This document shows positions 1-10,200 of a DNA stretch of 64,000 nt, in pieces. The translations under genes were made by a program, and so were the position numbers. The notes beneath the pieces are model-generated. The model was not told the DNA's origin, searched no databases, and saw nothing but the letters and a program-made list of their open reading frames with translations. Position 1 is the first letter of the stretch. Each line of letters opens with the position of its first letter. Source of the stretch: Microbacterium lemovicicum (GTDB lineage Bacteria > Actinomycetota > Actinomycetes > Actinomycetales > Microbacteriaceae); NCBI RefSeq assembly GCF_003991875.1, contig NZ_CP031423.1, positions 868,001 to 932,000 of the forward strand. The letters run 5' to 3'.

Positions 1-1
1 C

Positions 2-544
2 CAGCTCTACGCCGCCGCGATGCGGATGACCCGCAACCCGGCGGACGCCGCCGACCTCGTGCAGGAGACCTTCGTCAAGGCATTCGCCTCGTGGAAGACC
101 TTCACGCAGGGGACGAACCTCAAGGCGTGGCTGTACCGCATTCTCACCAACACCTACATCAACACGTATCGCAAGAAGCAGCGCGAGCCCTACCAGGGCA
201 CGATCGACGAGCTCGAGGACTGGCAGCTCGGCGGGGCCGAGTCCACGACCGCGACCAGCTCGCGGTCGGCGGAGGCCGAAGCGATCGACCACATGCCGGC
301 ATCCGTCGTCAAAGACGCGCTGCAGGCCATCCCGGAGGACTTCCGGCTGGCGGTGTACCTCGCGGACGTCGAGGGCTTCGCCTACCAGGAGATCGCCGAC
401 ATCATGAAAACCCCCATCGGCACGGTCATGAGCCGCCTGCACCGTGGCAGGCGCCTGCTTCGCGACCTTCTCGCCGACTATGCGCGTGAGCGCGGCATCA
501 GTGCCGCCTCCGCGGGACAGACAACGAGTGGAGCAGAGAAATGA
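2..544 (+). CDS. sigH: SigH/SigR-family ECF RNA polymerase sigma factor (5' end outside window)
   Basis: The reading frame is open from base 2, so the true start lies upstream and the N-terminus is missing. The visible part has sigma region 2 (the stretch around [17 protein letters not shown] and the [15 protein letters not shown] block) and a region 4 helix-turn-helix ([26 protein letters not shown]), as in group IV sigma factors. The family member next to an RsrA-type anti-sigma controls the thiol-oxidative and heat stress regulon in actinobacteria. The stop TGA overlaps the ATG of the next gene (ATGA), so the two are translationally coupled. The naming rests on similarity and on this neighbour. 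Confidence 0.9.
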   Translation, partial: QLYAAAMRMTRNPADAADLVQETFVKAFASWKTFTQGTNLKAWLYRILTNTYINTYRKKQREPYQGTIDELEDWQLGGAESTTATSSRSAEAEAIDHMPASVVKDALQAIPEDFRLAVYLADVEGFAYQEIADIMKTPIGTVMSRLHRGRRLLRDLLADYARERGISAASAGQTTSGAEK

Positions 545-783
545 GCGACTGCGGCTGCGACAAGGCCAAGCGCGACCTGGAGGAGTACCTCCGCGACGAG
601 GTCTGCAAGACGAGCCACCAGGACATCTCCGACCACTTGGAGAACTGCCCCACCTGCCAGGACGAGGCGCTCGTCGCCCGCACGCTGACCGACGTCGTCG
701 CGCGCGCCTGCAAGGAGAGCGCACCCGAGGAGCTCCGCGAGCAGGTGCTCTCGCGCCTCCGCGCCGCGCAGACCACGCACTGA
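541..783 (+). CDS. rsrA: Mycothiol-system (RsrA-type) zinc-binding anti-sigma factor
   Basis: This 80-residue protein carries the ZAS signature HxxxCxxC (HLENCPTC, about residues 32-39) and additional cysteines near the N-terminus (CGC) and at VCKTS. Length and motif match RsrA/RshA. In that family a zinc-bound reduced form holds the sigma factor, and disulfide formation releases it. The gene overlaps the sigma gene by 4 nt, the standard arrangement. Regulation is by redox state of the protein plus autoregulation of the operon (family knowledge; the promoter is outside the window). Confidence 0.9.
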   Translation: MSDCGCDKAKRDLEEYLRDEVCKTSHQDISDHLENCPTCQDEALVARTLTDVVARACKESAPEELREQVLSRLRAAQTTH

Positions 784-856
784 CGGCGGGATGCCGCGGC
801 CTGACGACATAGCAGGCGCACAGCCGTCGCGCGGTGGCCGCCCAGCGCCGCGGCTC

Positions 857-862
857 TAGGAT
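857..862 (+). promoter_or_regulatory. Predicted -10 element for the MprF-like gene
   Basis: TAGGAT lies 26 nt before the ATG at 889, followed by a GGAG ribosome-binding site near 870. This gives a short-leader transcript rather than a leaderless one. No convincing -35 was seen. Confidence 0.45.
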
Positions 863-888
863 CGATCCCGGAGAAACGGGGTCAGCGC

Positions 889-3444
889 ATGGGAATCGCG
901 CAGGTGGACACTGTCCGTGCGCCGGTGGCGGCGCGACGCCGTCTCAGCGGCGGCGTGACGGTGCTGCGGTCGTACCTGCGGCGGAACCCGGTGGCGGTCT
1001 CGTTCGCCCTGCTGATCCTCCTCACCGGCATCGCCAGCGGGTCGCTGTGGGGGCGCGAGGACGCGGTGCTCCTGGGCTGGGGCGCGGCCTCGCTCGGAGC
1101 GCCCGCCACGTGGTGGACCACCGTGACGGCGCTGATCATCCCCGACTCGACGGTGGATGCCGTTCTGTCGATCCTGCTCGCCCTGTCCGCGCTCGCCATC
1201 GCCGAGCGCCTGCTCGGGGTGCGGCGGACGATCGTCGCGATGGCCGTGACGGGCGTCGTGGCCCTTTTCGTCGGCGCCGGCGCGCAGGCCGCCGTCGCCG
1301 GCCTGCCCGAGGTCAGCGACGCCGCGGCGCAGACGATGGTGCTCGACCCGACGATCCCGATCGCGGGTGCGGTGGCAGCATCCTCCGCCCTCGCCGGCGT
1401 GCTGTGGCGACGGCGCCTGCGCATCGTGACCTTCGCCGCGCTCGGCATGTTCGCCCTGTACGCCGGCGATGTCGATTCCTGGTTCCGGCTCATCGCCGCG
1501 CTGCTCGGACTCCTCCTCGGATTCGGGCTCGCCCGCGGCGCCGCCCGCCGGTCGTGGCATCGCAGCTCCAGCAGGGAGATCCGCTCGCTCCTCGCCGTGA
1601 TCGTCGCCGTCACCGGCCTCGGTCCGATCGCCGCCCTCGTGGCCGGCGGCGGACGCGGCCCGCTCTCCCTCGTCGCCGACGCCTTCACGCAGTCGGACAA
1701 CTGGCTCTCGCAGCGCTGCGAACGGCAGTACGTGCCGGCGTGCGACCACGAGTTCGCCCTCCTCGTCACGCGCGGCGCCGGGCCGGCGATCCTCGCGATC
1801 GTCCCGCTCGCGCTCCTGGTGCTCGCCGCCTGGGGTCTGCGCAACGGACGTCGGAGCGCCTGGATCCTCGCCGTCGCGGTCAACGCCTCGCTCGCGGCCC
1901 TCGCGATCATCACCCTCGCGCTCGGCGACATCTCCTTCCCCGATCCGGTCGACGGGGCGACGTTCGAGTGGGCGCTGTGGTTCATCTCCTCCGCGATACT
2001 CCCCGTCGGCGTGATCGTGGTGCTGGCGCTCAATCAGCGCCGCTTCCGCGTGCGGGCCTCCGCGCGGGCGCGGCGCACCTGGGGCATCGTCGTCGGCGTG
2101 GCCTTCGTCGCCTGCGCCGGTGCGTTCCTGCTCGTCTCCAGCGTGCTCACGAAGTCGTTCGACGTCACCCCGACGCTCGCCGACCTCCTCACCGAGATGG
2201 TGCGGCGCTTCATCCCGCCCGCGTTCCTGCAGGGCATCGGCCAGCCGCCCTTCCCGCGGGGCGGCGCCGCCCTCGTGGTCTATCAGTGGGTGGGCGTCGT
2301 GTTCTGGGTGGTCTTCGTCGTCGCGACGCTCCGCCTCTTCCGCAGCACCGCACTTCCCGAGGGCTCGGACAGCTCATCGCTCACCCTGTATCGCTCGCTC
2401 CTGCGGCGCGGCGGCGGCACCCTGTCGTTCCTCGGCACGTGGCGCGGCAACGCGCACTGGTTCAGTGACGACCTGCAGTCTGCGGTCGCCTACCGCGTGG
2501 TGGGGGGAGTGGCGCTCGCCGTCGCCGACCCGCTCTGCCCCCGCGGGCGGGAGGGCAGCACCCTGCGCGGATTCGCCGACTTCGCCATCTCCCGCGGCTG
2601 GACGCCGGTGTTCTACAGCATCCACGACGACTTCCGCCCCGCCTTCGAGGCGATGGGCTGGCACACCGTCGAGGTCGGTCAGGAGACGGTGATGCACCTC
2701 CCCGGACTGCAGATGGCCGGCAAGCAGTGGCAGAAGGTGCGCTCGCCCCTCAACCGCGCCGAGCGCGAGGGCATGACCGCCCAGTGGACGAGATGGCGCG
2801 ACCTCCCCGCGGGCGTCAGCTCGCAGATCATCGACATCAGCGAGCAGTGGGTGACTGACAAGTCCCTGCCCGAGATGGGGTTCACCCTCGGCGGGCTCGA
2901 GGAGCTCGACGATCCCGACGTGGCGCTGCTGCTGGCCGTGGACGCCGGCGGGCGCGTGCAGGCCGTGACGAGCTGGATGCCGTCGTGGCAGGATGGCCGC
3001 ATCGTGGGGTGGACCCTCGACTTCATGCGCCGGCGCGACGACGCGCCCAACGGGGTCATGGAGTTCCTGATCGCGAAGGCGGCGCTGCTCATGAAGGACG
3101 ACGGCGTGCAGGTGCTCAGCCTCTCCGGCGCGCCCCTCGCGACCCGTCCGCGCACGGAGGGCGAGAGCGCCGCCGAACCGACCGCGCTCTCGGCGTTCCT
3201 CGGCTGGCTGGCCGGCGTGCTCGAGCCGGTCTACGGGTTCGCGTCGCTGTTCCGCTTCAAGAGCAAGTTCCTCCCGGAGTACCGCACCATGTACATGGCC
3301 TACGCCGACCCGGTCGAGCTCGGCTCGATCGGCGCCGCCGTCGGGCGGGCGTACCTGCCCGACGCGTCGCCGCGCGAGTACGTCGCGGTCGTGCGCACGC
3401 TTCTCGCTCCCCCCGGGCGCGCCCCCGCCGGCGCCCCGCGGTGA
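889..3444 (+). CDS. MprF-like membrane protein with C-terminal DUF2156 domain (phosphatidylglycerol lysyltransferase family)
   Basis: The 851-residue protein has an N-terminal half (about residues 30-480) rich in hydrophobic segments, including a rhomboid-like multi-pass region. A soluble C-terminal half (about 500-840) resembles DUF2156/LPG synthetase domains (YRVVGGVALAVADPLCP, MEFLIAKAALLMKDDGVQVLSLSGAPLA, FKSKFLPEYRTMYMAY). Proteins of this build transfer an aminoacyl group from tRNA to phosphatidylglycerol and change membrane charge, giving resistance to cationic peptides. The substrate amino acid cannot be read from the sequence. Its stop overlaps the GTG of a downstream esterase, so the two are co-translated. 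Length is typical for the family. Confidence 0.8.
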   Translation: MGIAQVDTVRAPVAARRRLSGGVTVLRSYLRRNPVAVSFALLILLTGIASGSLWGREDAVLLGWGAASLGAPATWWTTVTALIIPDSTVDAVLSILLALSALAIAERLLGVRRTIVAMAVTGVVALFVGAGAQAAVAGLPEVSDAAAQTMVLDPTIPIAGAVAASSALAGVLWRRRLRIVTFAALGMFALYAGDVDSWFRLIAALLGLLLGFGLARGAARRSWHRSSSREIRSLLAVIVAVTGLGPIAALVAGGGRGPLSLVADAFTQSDNWLSQRCERQYVPACDHEFALLVTRGAGPAILAIVPLALLVLAAWGLRNGRRSAWILAVAVNASLAALAIITLALGDISFPDPVDGATFEWALWFISSAILPVGVIVVLALNQRRFRVRASARARRTWGIVVGVAFVACAGAFLLVSSVLTKSFDVTPTLADLLTEMVRRFIPPAFLQGIGQPPFPRGGAALVVYQWVGVVFWVVFVVATLRLFRSTALPEGSDSSSLTLYRSLLRRGGGTLSFLGTWRGNAHWFSDDLQSAVAYRVVGGVALAVADPLCPRGREGSTLRGFADFAISRGWTPVFYSIHDDFRPAFEAMGWHTVEVGQETVMHLPGLQMAGKQWQKVRSPLNRAEREGMTAQWTRWRDLPAGVSSQIIDISEQWVTDKSLPEMGFTLGGLEELDDPDVALLLAVDAGGRVQAVTSWMPSWQDGRIVGWTLDFMRRRDDAPNGVMEFLIAKAALLMKDDGVQVLSLSGAPLATRPRTEGESAAEPTALSAFLGWLAGVLEPVYGFASLFRFKSKFLPEYRTMYMAYADPVELGSIGAAVGRAYLPDASPREYVAVVRTLLAPPGRAPAGAPR

Positions 3445-4730
3445 CGTACTGGATCCTCGGCCTCGAGCTCATCGACGGACCGGTCCTCCCCGCCTGGGGG
3501 ATCCTCACGGCGCTGTGCACGGTGCTGGTCGCGCTCGTGCGGCCGCGGCATCCGTGGCGCCTCCTCGTCGGCACGCTGGTCGGCGCGGCTCTGGCGGTCG
3601 GGACCGTCGTGGTCCTCGACGAGCAGCGCACGTTCGGGGTCGTCATCCCGCCCGAGGCCGGAGTGTGGGCGGCGATCGGGCTCGGCGGCGCGGGACTCGG
3701 GGTCGCCGGCGCATTCGGCCGGCCGGCACGGCGCATCGTTCCGGCGGTGCTGCTGATCCTCACCTCCCTCGTGCTCGGAGCGCTGGGGGTCAATCGGGCC
3801 TTCGACATCACGCACAACCTCGCCGCGCTGATCGGCGTGCAGGCGGTCGGGGCGATCGACCTCCCGCGGCAGACCGACACCGCCGTCCCCGCGCAGCCGC
3901 TCTCCGCGACGTGGACGCCACCGGCCGGCATGCCCGAGAAGGGGCTCGTCGGCGCCCTGACGGGGGACGACCGCATCCCGTCACCCGGCTTCGCCGCCCG
4001 GGATGCCGCGATCTACCTGCCGCCCGCGGCGCTGGTGCCCGATCCGCCCGCCCTGCCCGTCATCGTGTTCATGATGGGTCAGCCCGGGGCGCCCGACCCG
4101 ACCTCGCTGTCGCGCACACTCGACGCGTTCGCCGCGCAGCACGACGGCCTGGCGCCGATCGCCATCGTCGCCGACCAGCTCACCGGCCCCACCGTCGACC
4201 CCGCCTGCCATGACTCCGAGACCTACGGCGCCGTCGAGACGTATTTCACCACCCACATCCCGGAGTGGATCCGGACGCATCTGAACGTGCCCGACGACGC
4301 CGCCTACCGCGTGATCGGCGGCTACTCCAACGGCGGATCGTGCGCGGCGCTGTGGGGCGCCTCGCACCCCGACGTCTGGGGCAGCATCCTCGATGTGTCG
4401 GGCAACGAGTTCCCCGGATCCGAGACGGTGCAGGCCACCACCGCGCGCGTCTTCGGCGGCGACAGCGACGCGTTCGAGGCGGCCAAGCCCGCCGCCGTGC
4501 TGGCCCGCAACACCGGGTCGTACGAAGGGCACACCGCCGTCTTCACACTCGGCGCCGACGACGACGTCTTCGGTCCCGGGCAGCGGTCCAACGCCGCCGC
4601 CGCGGAGGCCGCCGGCTTCACGGTGCGGGTGATCGAGATCCCGGGCGCCGGGCACGTGGGCCCGGCGCTCGACACCGGACTGGCCGAGGGCGTCGCCGCG
4701 CTCGCCGTGCCGCTGGGGTTGTCGGACTGA
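3441..4730 (+). CDS. Membrane-anchored alpha/beta-hydrolase (putative esterase)
   Basis: The start chosen is GTG 3441, which overlaps the upstream stop (GTGA) and gives 429 residues; longer upstream frames overlap the MprF-like gene and lack support. About three hydrophobic segments occupy the first 120 residues, followed by an extracytoplasmic esterase_D/antigen-85-like hydrolase domain. The nucleophile elbow is GGYSNGG, and a late GHVGPALD motif is the likely catalytic His. Coupling to an aminoacyl-lipid synthase suggests a role in removing or editing a lipid-linked group at the cell surface, but that is inference from gene order. Confidence 0.75.
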   Translation: MTYWILGLELIDGPVLPAWGILTALCTVLVALVRPRHPWRLLVGTLVGAALAVGTVVVLDEQRTFGVVIPPEAGVWAAIGLGGAGLGVAGAFGRPARRIVPAVLLILTSLVLGALGVNRAFDITHNLAALIGVQAVGAIDLPRQTDTAVPAQPLSATWTPPAGMPEKGLVGALTGDDRIPSPGFAARDAAIYLPPAALVPDPPALPVIVFMMGQPGAPDPTSLSRTLDAFAAQHDGLAPIAIVADQLTGPTVDPACHDSETYGAVETYFTTHIPEWIRTHLNVPDDAAYRVIGGYSNGGSCAALWGASHPDVWGSILDVSGNEFPGSETVQATTARVFGGDSDAFEAAKPAAVLARNTGSYEGHTAVFTLGADDDVFGPGQRSNAAAAEAAGFTVRVIEIPGAGHVGPALDTGLAEGVAALAVPLGLSD

Positions 4731-4743
4731 GCCCGTCGCCGGG

Positions 4744-5649
4744 TCAGCCGTCCGGCGCGAACAGCGAGAGCGCGGCGGGCACGACCTCGATCTCGAGGGG
4801 CAGCGCGCCGACGGGCTCGCCGTCGGCGTAGGCGGTCACCCCCGCGGCATCCATCCTCACGCGGGTGACGCGGTGCGTCGAGACCTCCGCGACACCGGTG
4901 TGCGTTCCCCGGTACACGCGGGGGAGGAGGCGCAGCAGCCGCAGGCGCCCGACCGGACGCACGAGGGTCAGGTCGAGCACCCCGTCGGCGATGTCGGCGT
5001 CGGGGCAGATCGGGATGCGGCCGCCGTACGTGCGCCCATTGCCGACGGTGGCCATCAGCAGGTCGCCGGACAGGCGTTCCTGCGTGCCGTCGGCCCGGAC
5101 GAGGTCGAGCGTGTACGGGATGCCGCGCAGGGTCAGGAATTCGCGCAGGATCGCGATCGTGTACCGCGACCGGCCCCGAGGCCAGCGCATCGCGTTGGCG
5201 CGGTCGTTCACCCGGGAGTCGAAGCCGCTCGCCAGCACGGTGCCGAAGAACTCGCCGGGGCCGTCGGCCCGCGAGATCCGGGCGAGGTCGATGCGACGGG
5301 TGCGGCCCCGGGCGATCAGTTCCACGGCCCCGGCGATGTCGAGGTCGCCGAGCCCGACGGCGGCCGCCATGTCGTTGCCCGTGCCGATCGGGATGATGCC
5401 CAGCGGCACCGGTGTGCCCGCCAGCTCCTGGATCGCGAGGTGCACCGTGCCGTCGCCACCGGCGACGACGACCGCCTCGGTGCCGAGCGAGAGCGCGGTC
5501 CGCAGCAGGCGCGTCGATTCGGCCGCGCTGCCACCGCTGAGCACGGTCGTGCGGATGCCGCGGGCGCGCAGGCGCTCCGCGGCCTCCGGCACCGCCCGGC
5601 CGTGCGCCCCCGCCCGCGCGGCGGGGTTGACGAGCATCGTCACCTCCAC
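4744..5649 (-). CDS. Diacylglycerol kinase/YegS-family lipid kinase
   Basis: The protein begins VEVTMLVNPAARAG and carries the DAGK catalytic motif GGDGTVH followed by PLGIIPIGTGND, as in the DgkB/YegS/BmrU family that phosphorylates diacylglycerol or related lipids at the membrane using ATP. The start chosen is GTG at 5647-5649, because a GGAGGGG site sits 8 nt upstream. A longer frame to 5733 adds an Arg/Gly-rich extension without a good ribosome-binding site. The resulting 301 residues fit the family. It is convergent with the esterase gene, with only 13 nt between the stops. Confidence 0.85.
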   Translation of the reverse strand: MEVTMLVNPAARAGAHGRAVPEAAERLRARGIRTTVLSGGSAAESTRLLRTALSLGTEAVVVAGGDGTVHLAIQELAGTPVPLGIIPIGTGNDMAAAVGLGDLDIAGAVELIARGRTRRIDLARISRADGPGEFFGTVLASGFDSRVNDRANAMRWPRGRSRYTIAILREFLTLRGIPYTLDLVRADGTQERLSGDLLMATVGNGRTYGGRIPICPDADIADGVLDLTLVRPVGRLRLLRLLPRVYRGTHTGVAEVSTHRVTRVRMDAAGVTAYADGEPVGALPLEIEVVPAALSLFAPDG

Positions 5650-5770
5650 CGCGTCGTCCCCTCCGCCCCGCCCACGACGCCCCCGTCTCGACCCGCGCTC
5701 GGGGTTCACGATAGCGCCGTGGTCCGCGCTCACGCCGCCGCTTCCCGTCGGCGCGGCGGCGCGCAGTCGT

Positions 5771-5776
5771 TAGCCT
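5771..5776 (+). promoter_or_regulatory. -10 hexamer placing the ATG 5783 as a leaderless start
   Basis: TAGCCT is separated by 6 nt from the ATG, so transcription would begin at or within a base or two of the start codon. Confidence 0.5.
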
Positions 5777-5782
5777 GGAGGG

Positions 5783-7087
5783 ATGCCCCACCTCGACTGG
5801 AAGAAGCTCCCCCTCGACGCGGCGGCGGTGGCCGCGGCATCCGCTGCCGGATTCGACTACCGCCTCGTCGACACCTCCGACGAGGAGGCCTACGGCGCCG
5901 CGATGGCGACGATCCGGCGCGGGTTCCTCGACGACGAGGGCACGGCGGAGCAGCTGCAGGCGGCGCGGGACGACATCCGCTACCGGCGGTTCACCGGCGT
6001 GTACGACGACGGTTCCGCGGCTCCCGCGACGCCGGTCGCCACCGTCGCCTCGTGGGTCACCGAGCTCACACTGCCCGGCCGCACCGTGCTGCCGATGTGG
6101 GCGATCAGCGACGTGACGGTCGCCGCCACCCATCGCCGTCGCGGACTCGCGCGCACGCTCGTGGAGGGGGAGCTCCGCACCGCCGCGGACGCCGGCCTCG
6201 CCATCGCGGGCCTCACCGTCTCGGAGGCCACCATCTACGCGCGCTTCGGCTTCGGTCCGGCCGCCTTCCTGACCGACATCGAGATCAGCTCCTCGCGCGT
6301 GACGTGGACGGGACCGCGCCCCGCGGGGCGCCTCGACTACCTCGACCGGGACGCCCTCGCCCGCGAGTTCGCCGCACTGCACGCGCGGGTGCGCCTGGAT
6401 CGCCCGGGGGAGATCGAGGGATGGCCCGGGCTGTGGCAGCGCGTCTCGGGCGTCGCGCCGGGTGACGAGAAGGCGAAGAGCGTGCGAGGGGTGCGGTGGA
6501 CGGATGCCGCGGGCACCACCCGCGGCGTCGTGTCCTACCGGATCGCGGTGAACGAGGACGACTACGCCCTCAACGCCCTCGAGGTGGACCACCTGATGGC
6601 CGAGACCCCCGACGCCGCTGCGGCGCTGTGGCGCTTCCTGCTGGAGCACGACCTCGTCGGGGTCGTGCGCGCGCCGCGTCTGTCGGTGGACGAGGCGGTG
6701 CGATGGATGGTCTCCGACCAGCGGGCGATCCGCGGGATCGGCCGCGACCACGAGTGGCTGCGCATCCTCGACGTACCGCGCGTGCTGTCGGCCCGGCGCT
6801 ACGGCGCGCCCGGTTCGGCGGTGATCGCGGTCGCCGACCCGCTCGGATATGCAGAGGGCACCTGGCGACTCGACGTGGTCCCTGACGGCACCGCCGTCGT
6901 CGAGCCGGTCGACGCCGCGGCCGACCTCGCGCTGTCGGTCGCAGACCTCGGCTCGATCCTGCTCGGAGGCGTGCGGCCCTCCACCCTGCGGGCCGCGGGG
7001 CGGATCGCCGGCGACGCGGATGCCGCGCTCGGCCTCGAGCTCATGTTCGCCTCGCCGCGCGTCCCGCACCTGAGCTTCTGGTACTGA
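5783..7087 (+). CDS. Eis-like GNAT N-acetyltransferase
   Basis: The 434-residue protein matches the Eis architecture: an N-terminal GNAT domain with the acetyl-CoA loop (AISDVTVAATHRRRGLARTL, about residues 108-130), a second GNAT-like half, and a C-terminal SCP2-like domain (LSVADLGSILLGG). Eis proteins acetylate amines, including aminoglycosides, using acetyl-CoA. The family uses its terminal carboxylate as a general base; this protein ends in ...LSFWY, consistent with a buried aromatic C-terminus. The natural substrate is unknown. It is convergent with kgd, and a strong hairpin lies between them. Confidence 0.85.
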   Translation: MPHLDWKKLPLDAAAVAAASAAGFDYRLVDTSDEEAYGAAMATIRRGFLDDEGTAEQLQAARDDIRYRRFTGVYDDGSAAPATPVATVASWVTELTLPGRTVLPMWAISDVTVAATHRRRGLARTLVEGELRTAADAGLAIAGLTVSEATIYARFGFGPAAFLTDIEISSSRVTWTGPRPAGRLDYLDRDALAREFAALHARVRLDRPGEIEGWPGLWQRVSGVAPGDEKAKSVRGVRWTDAAGTTRGVVSYRIAVNEDDYALNALEVDHLMAETPDAAAALWRFLLEHDLVGVVRAPRLSVDEAVRWMVSDQRAIRGIGRDHEWLRILDVPRVLSARRYGAPGSAVIAVADPLGYAEGTWRLDVVPDGTAVVEPVDAAADLALSVADLGSILLGGVRPSTLRAAGRIAGDADAALGLELMFASPRVPHLSFWY

Positions 7088-7103
7088 CCGGGCTGCGGCA
7101 TCC

Positions 7104-7143
7104 GTCGCCTCCCGCGCGTGTTCCGGCAAGCCGGGGAGGCGAC
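7104..7143. repeat. Intergenic inverted repeat (GTCGCCTCCC / GGGAGGCGAC)
   Basis: Perfect 10-bp arms at 7104-7113 and 7134-7143 flank a 20-nt loop. A third related copy (GTGTCGCCTC) follows near 7171-7180. It lies in the Eis/kgd convergent gap ahead of the terminator and may be a decayed relative of other palindromic intergenic repeats in this window. Confidence 0.5.
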
Positions 7144-7215
7144 ACGACGGGGCTCGATTCTCCGCGCCCGCGTGTCGCCTCGGATCCCCGCCGGAACGCC
7201 CGCGGCATGAGACGC

Positions 7216-7251
7216 GACAGGGCGGACGGGCCGCAGCCCGTCCGCCCTGTC
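7216..7251. terminator. Bidirectional terminator hairpin between the Eis-like gene and kgd
   Basis: A perfect 16-bp stem (GACAGGGCGGACGGGC with its complement) closes a CGCA tetraloop, centred between two convergent genes. There is no long T-run, which is common in high-GC genomes. Confidence 0.75.
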
Positions 7252-7267
7252 AGCGAAGACGCGGGTC

Positions 7268-10200
7268 TCAGGTCGTGAGCGCCCGCTGCATGATGTCTGC
7301 GTGCTCGCGCGCGTGCACCTTCGGCGACCCGGTGGCGGGCGATGCGGCGCTCGTGCGGGACACGCGGCGGATCGTGCGCCCGCCGAGTCGCGAGGCGACC
7401 TCGAGCGAGATGAACGGCCACGCACCCTGGTTCTCGGGCTCGTCCTGCACCCACACCAGCTCGGCGTTCGGATAGGACTCCAGCACGGCGTTCAGCTCGT
7501 CGATCGGCGCCGGGTAGTACTGCTCGAGGCGCACGAGGGCGATCTGCGGGTTGGGGTTCTTCTCCAGCTCGGCCTTGAGGTCCCAGTGGATCTTGCCGGC
7601 GTGCAGGAGCACACGGGTGACGGCCGAGCGATCGCCGCCGCGGGCGTCGTCGAGCACGGGCTCGAACCTGCCGGTGGTGAAGTCCTCGACGGGGCTGGTG
7701 GCGCCGCGCAGGCGGAGCATGGCCTTCGGCGTGAACACCACGAGCGGACGACGCGGGCGCATGTAGGCCTGGCGGCGCAGCAGGTGGAAATACGAGGCGG
7801 GCGTCGAGGGGCGCGCCACGGTCATGTTGTCCTGCGCGCACATCGACAGGTAGCGCTCGATGCGGGCCGACGAGTGGTCGGGTCCCTGACCCTCGTAGCC
7901 GTGGGGGAGCAGCAGCACGACGCTCGACTGCTGGCCCCACTTCTGGTCGGCGGCGGAGATGTACTCGTCGATGACCGACTGGGCGCCGTTGGCGAAGTCG
8001 CCGAACTGCGCCTCCCACAGCACCAGCGCGTCGGGGCGCTCGACCGAGTAGCCGTACTCGAACGCCATGGCGGCATACTCCGACAGCAGCGAGTCGTAGA
8101 CCCAGAAGCGGCCCTGGTTCTCGCTCAGGTTGGTCAGCGGGATCCACTCCTGGCCGTTGGCCCGGTCGTGGAGCACCGAATGGCGCTGGACGAAGGTTCC
8201 GCGACGGCTGTCCTGGCCGGCGAGGCGCACGTTCGTGCCCTCGAGCAGGAGAGAGCCGAAGGCCAGCAGCTCGCCGAAGGCCCAGTCCACGTTGCCGTTG
8301 CGGCTCATGTCGAGGCGCTTCTCGAGCAGCTGCTGCAGTTTGCCGTGCACGGTGAAGCCGTCGGGTCGGTTGACGAACGCGTCGCCGATCAGCTGCACGA
8401 CGTCGACGCCCACGCCGGTGGTCTCGGGAGCGCCGGCGGCCGGCTCGACCGGGCCGTTCTCGTCCACGACGTTCGATGTGCCGGTCTCGGCCTCGTGCGT
8501 CTCGGCGAAGGCGATCTCCAGGCGGTCCTGGAAGTCGCGCTTGGCCTGCTCGTACTCCTCCTCGGTGATGTCACCGCGGCCGACGAGCGACTCGGTGTAC
8601 AGGCGGCGCACGGAGCGCTTCGCCTCGATGAGGTTGGTCATGAGCGGCTGCGTCATCGAGGGGTCGTCGCCCTCGTTGTGACCGCGACGGCGGTAGCAGA
8701 CGAGGTCGACGACGACGTCGCGGTGGAAGCGCTCACGGTAGGCGAAGGCCAGCTGCGAGACGCGGACGACGGCCTCGGGGTCATCGCCGTTCACGTGGAA
8801 GATCGGCGCCTGGATGGTCTTGGCGACGTCGGTGGCGTACACCGAGGTGCGCGCGTCACCCGGGACGGTGGTGAAGCCGACCTGGTTGTTGACCACGACG
8901 TGGATGGTTCCGCCGGTGCGGTAGCCCCGCAGCTGCGACATCTGCAGCGTCTCGACGACGACGCCCTGGCCGGCGAAGGCCGCATCGCCGTGCACGAGGA
9001 TCGGCAGCCACGCGAAGGTGCCGATCGGCTTGCGGTCCTGCTTCGCGCGGACGATGCCCTCCAGCACGCCGTCGACCGTCTCGAGGTGCGAGGGGTTGGC
9101 GGCCAGCAGGATCGGCAGCTCGTCGCCGCGGTCGTCGACGAAGGTGCCCTCGGTGCCGAGGTGATACTTGACGTCGCCCGATCCGCTCTTCGAGCCGACG
9201 GCCACGGAGCCCTCGAACTCGCGGAACACCTGGCCGTAGGTCTTGCCGGCGATGTTGGTGAGCACGTTGAGGCGGCCGCGGTGGGCCATGCCGATCGCCG
9301 CGCCGTCCATGCCGGCCTGCGCCGCACCCTGGAGGATCTCGTCGAGGAGGGGGATGAGCGACTCGCCGCCCTCGAGGCTGAAGCGCTTCTGACCGACGTA
9401 CTTCGTCTGCAGGAAGGTCTCGAACGCCTCGCCCTCGTTGAGCTTGGAGAGGATGCGCAGCTGCTCGTCGTGGCCGGGCTTCTGGTACTTCACCTCGACG
9501 TTGTCCTGGAACCACTTGCGCTGCTCGGGATCCTGGATATGCATGTACTCCAGGCCGATGGTGCGGCAGTAGGAGTCGCGCAGGACGCCGAGGATGTCGC
9601 GCAGCTTCATCTGGCGCTTGCCGCCGAAGCCGTTCGTGACGAACTCGCGGTCGAGGTCCCAGAAGGTGAGCCCGTGCTCCTCGATCTCGAGGTCGGGGTG
9701 CGTGCGCTGCACGTACTCCAGCGGGTCGATGTCGGCCATCAGGTGGCCGCGCACGCGGAAGGAGTTGATGAGCTCCTGCACGCGGGCGGTCTTGTCGACG
9801 CGCTCGGCGAGGTCGACGTTGATGTCCGAGGCCCAGTGGATGGGGGCGTAGGGGATGCGGAGGGCGGCGAAGATCGACTCGTAGAAGCCGCGCTGCCCGA
9901 TCAGGAGCTCGTGCACCTTTTTGAGGAACTCGCCCGAGCCGGCGCCCTGGATGACGCGGTGGTCGTAGGTGCTGGTGAGGGTGATCGTCTTGCCGATGCC
10001 CAGCTCGACGAGCGTCTTCTCGCTGGAGCCCTGGAACTCGGCGGGGTACTCGAGGGCGCCGGCGCCGACGATGCAGCCCTGGCCCTTCATGAGGCGGGGG
10101 ACGGAGTGGACCGTGCCGATGCCGCCCGGGTTGGTGAGCGAGATGGACGTGCCCTGGAAGTCGGCCGCGGTCAGCTTGTTGGTGCGCGCGCGGGTGACGA

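Noticed and set aside
5650..5733. 28-codon N-terminal extension of the lipid kinase
   Set aside because: The extension is Arg/Gly-rich, has no ribosome-binding site and lies upstream of a well-spaced GGAGGGG-GTG start.
4322..7129. Open frame of 935 codons on the minus strand
   Set aside because: It runs antisense through the esterase, the Eis-like gene and out of frame with the lipid kinase; long stop-free shadows are normal at this GC level and it shows no domain.
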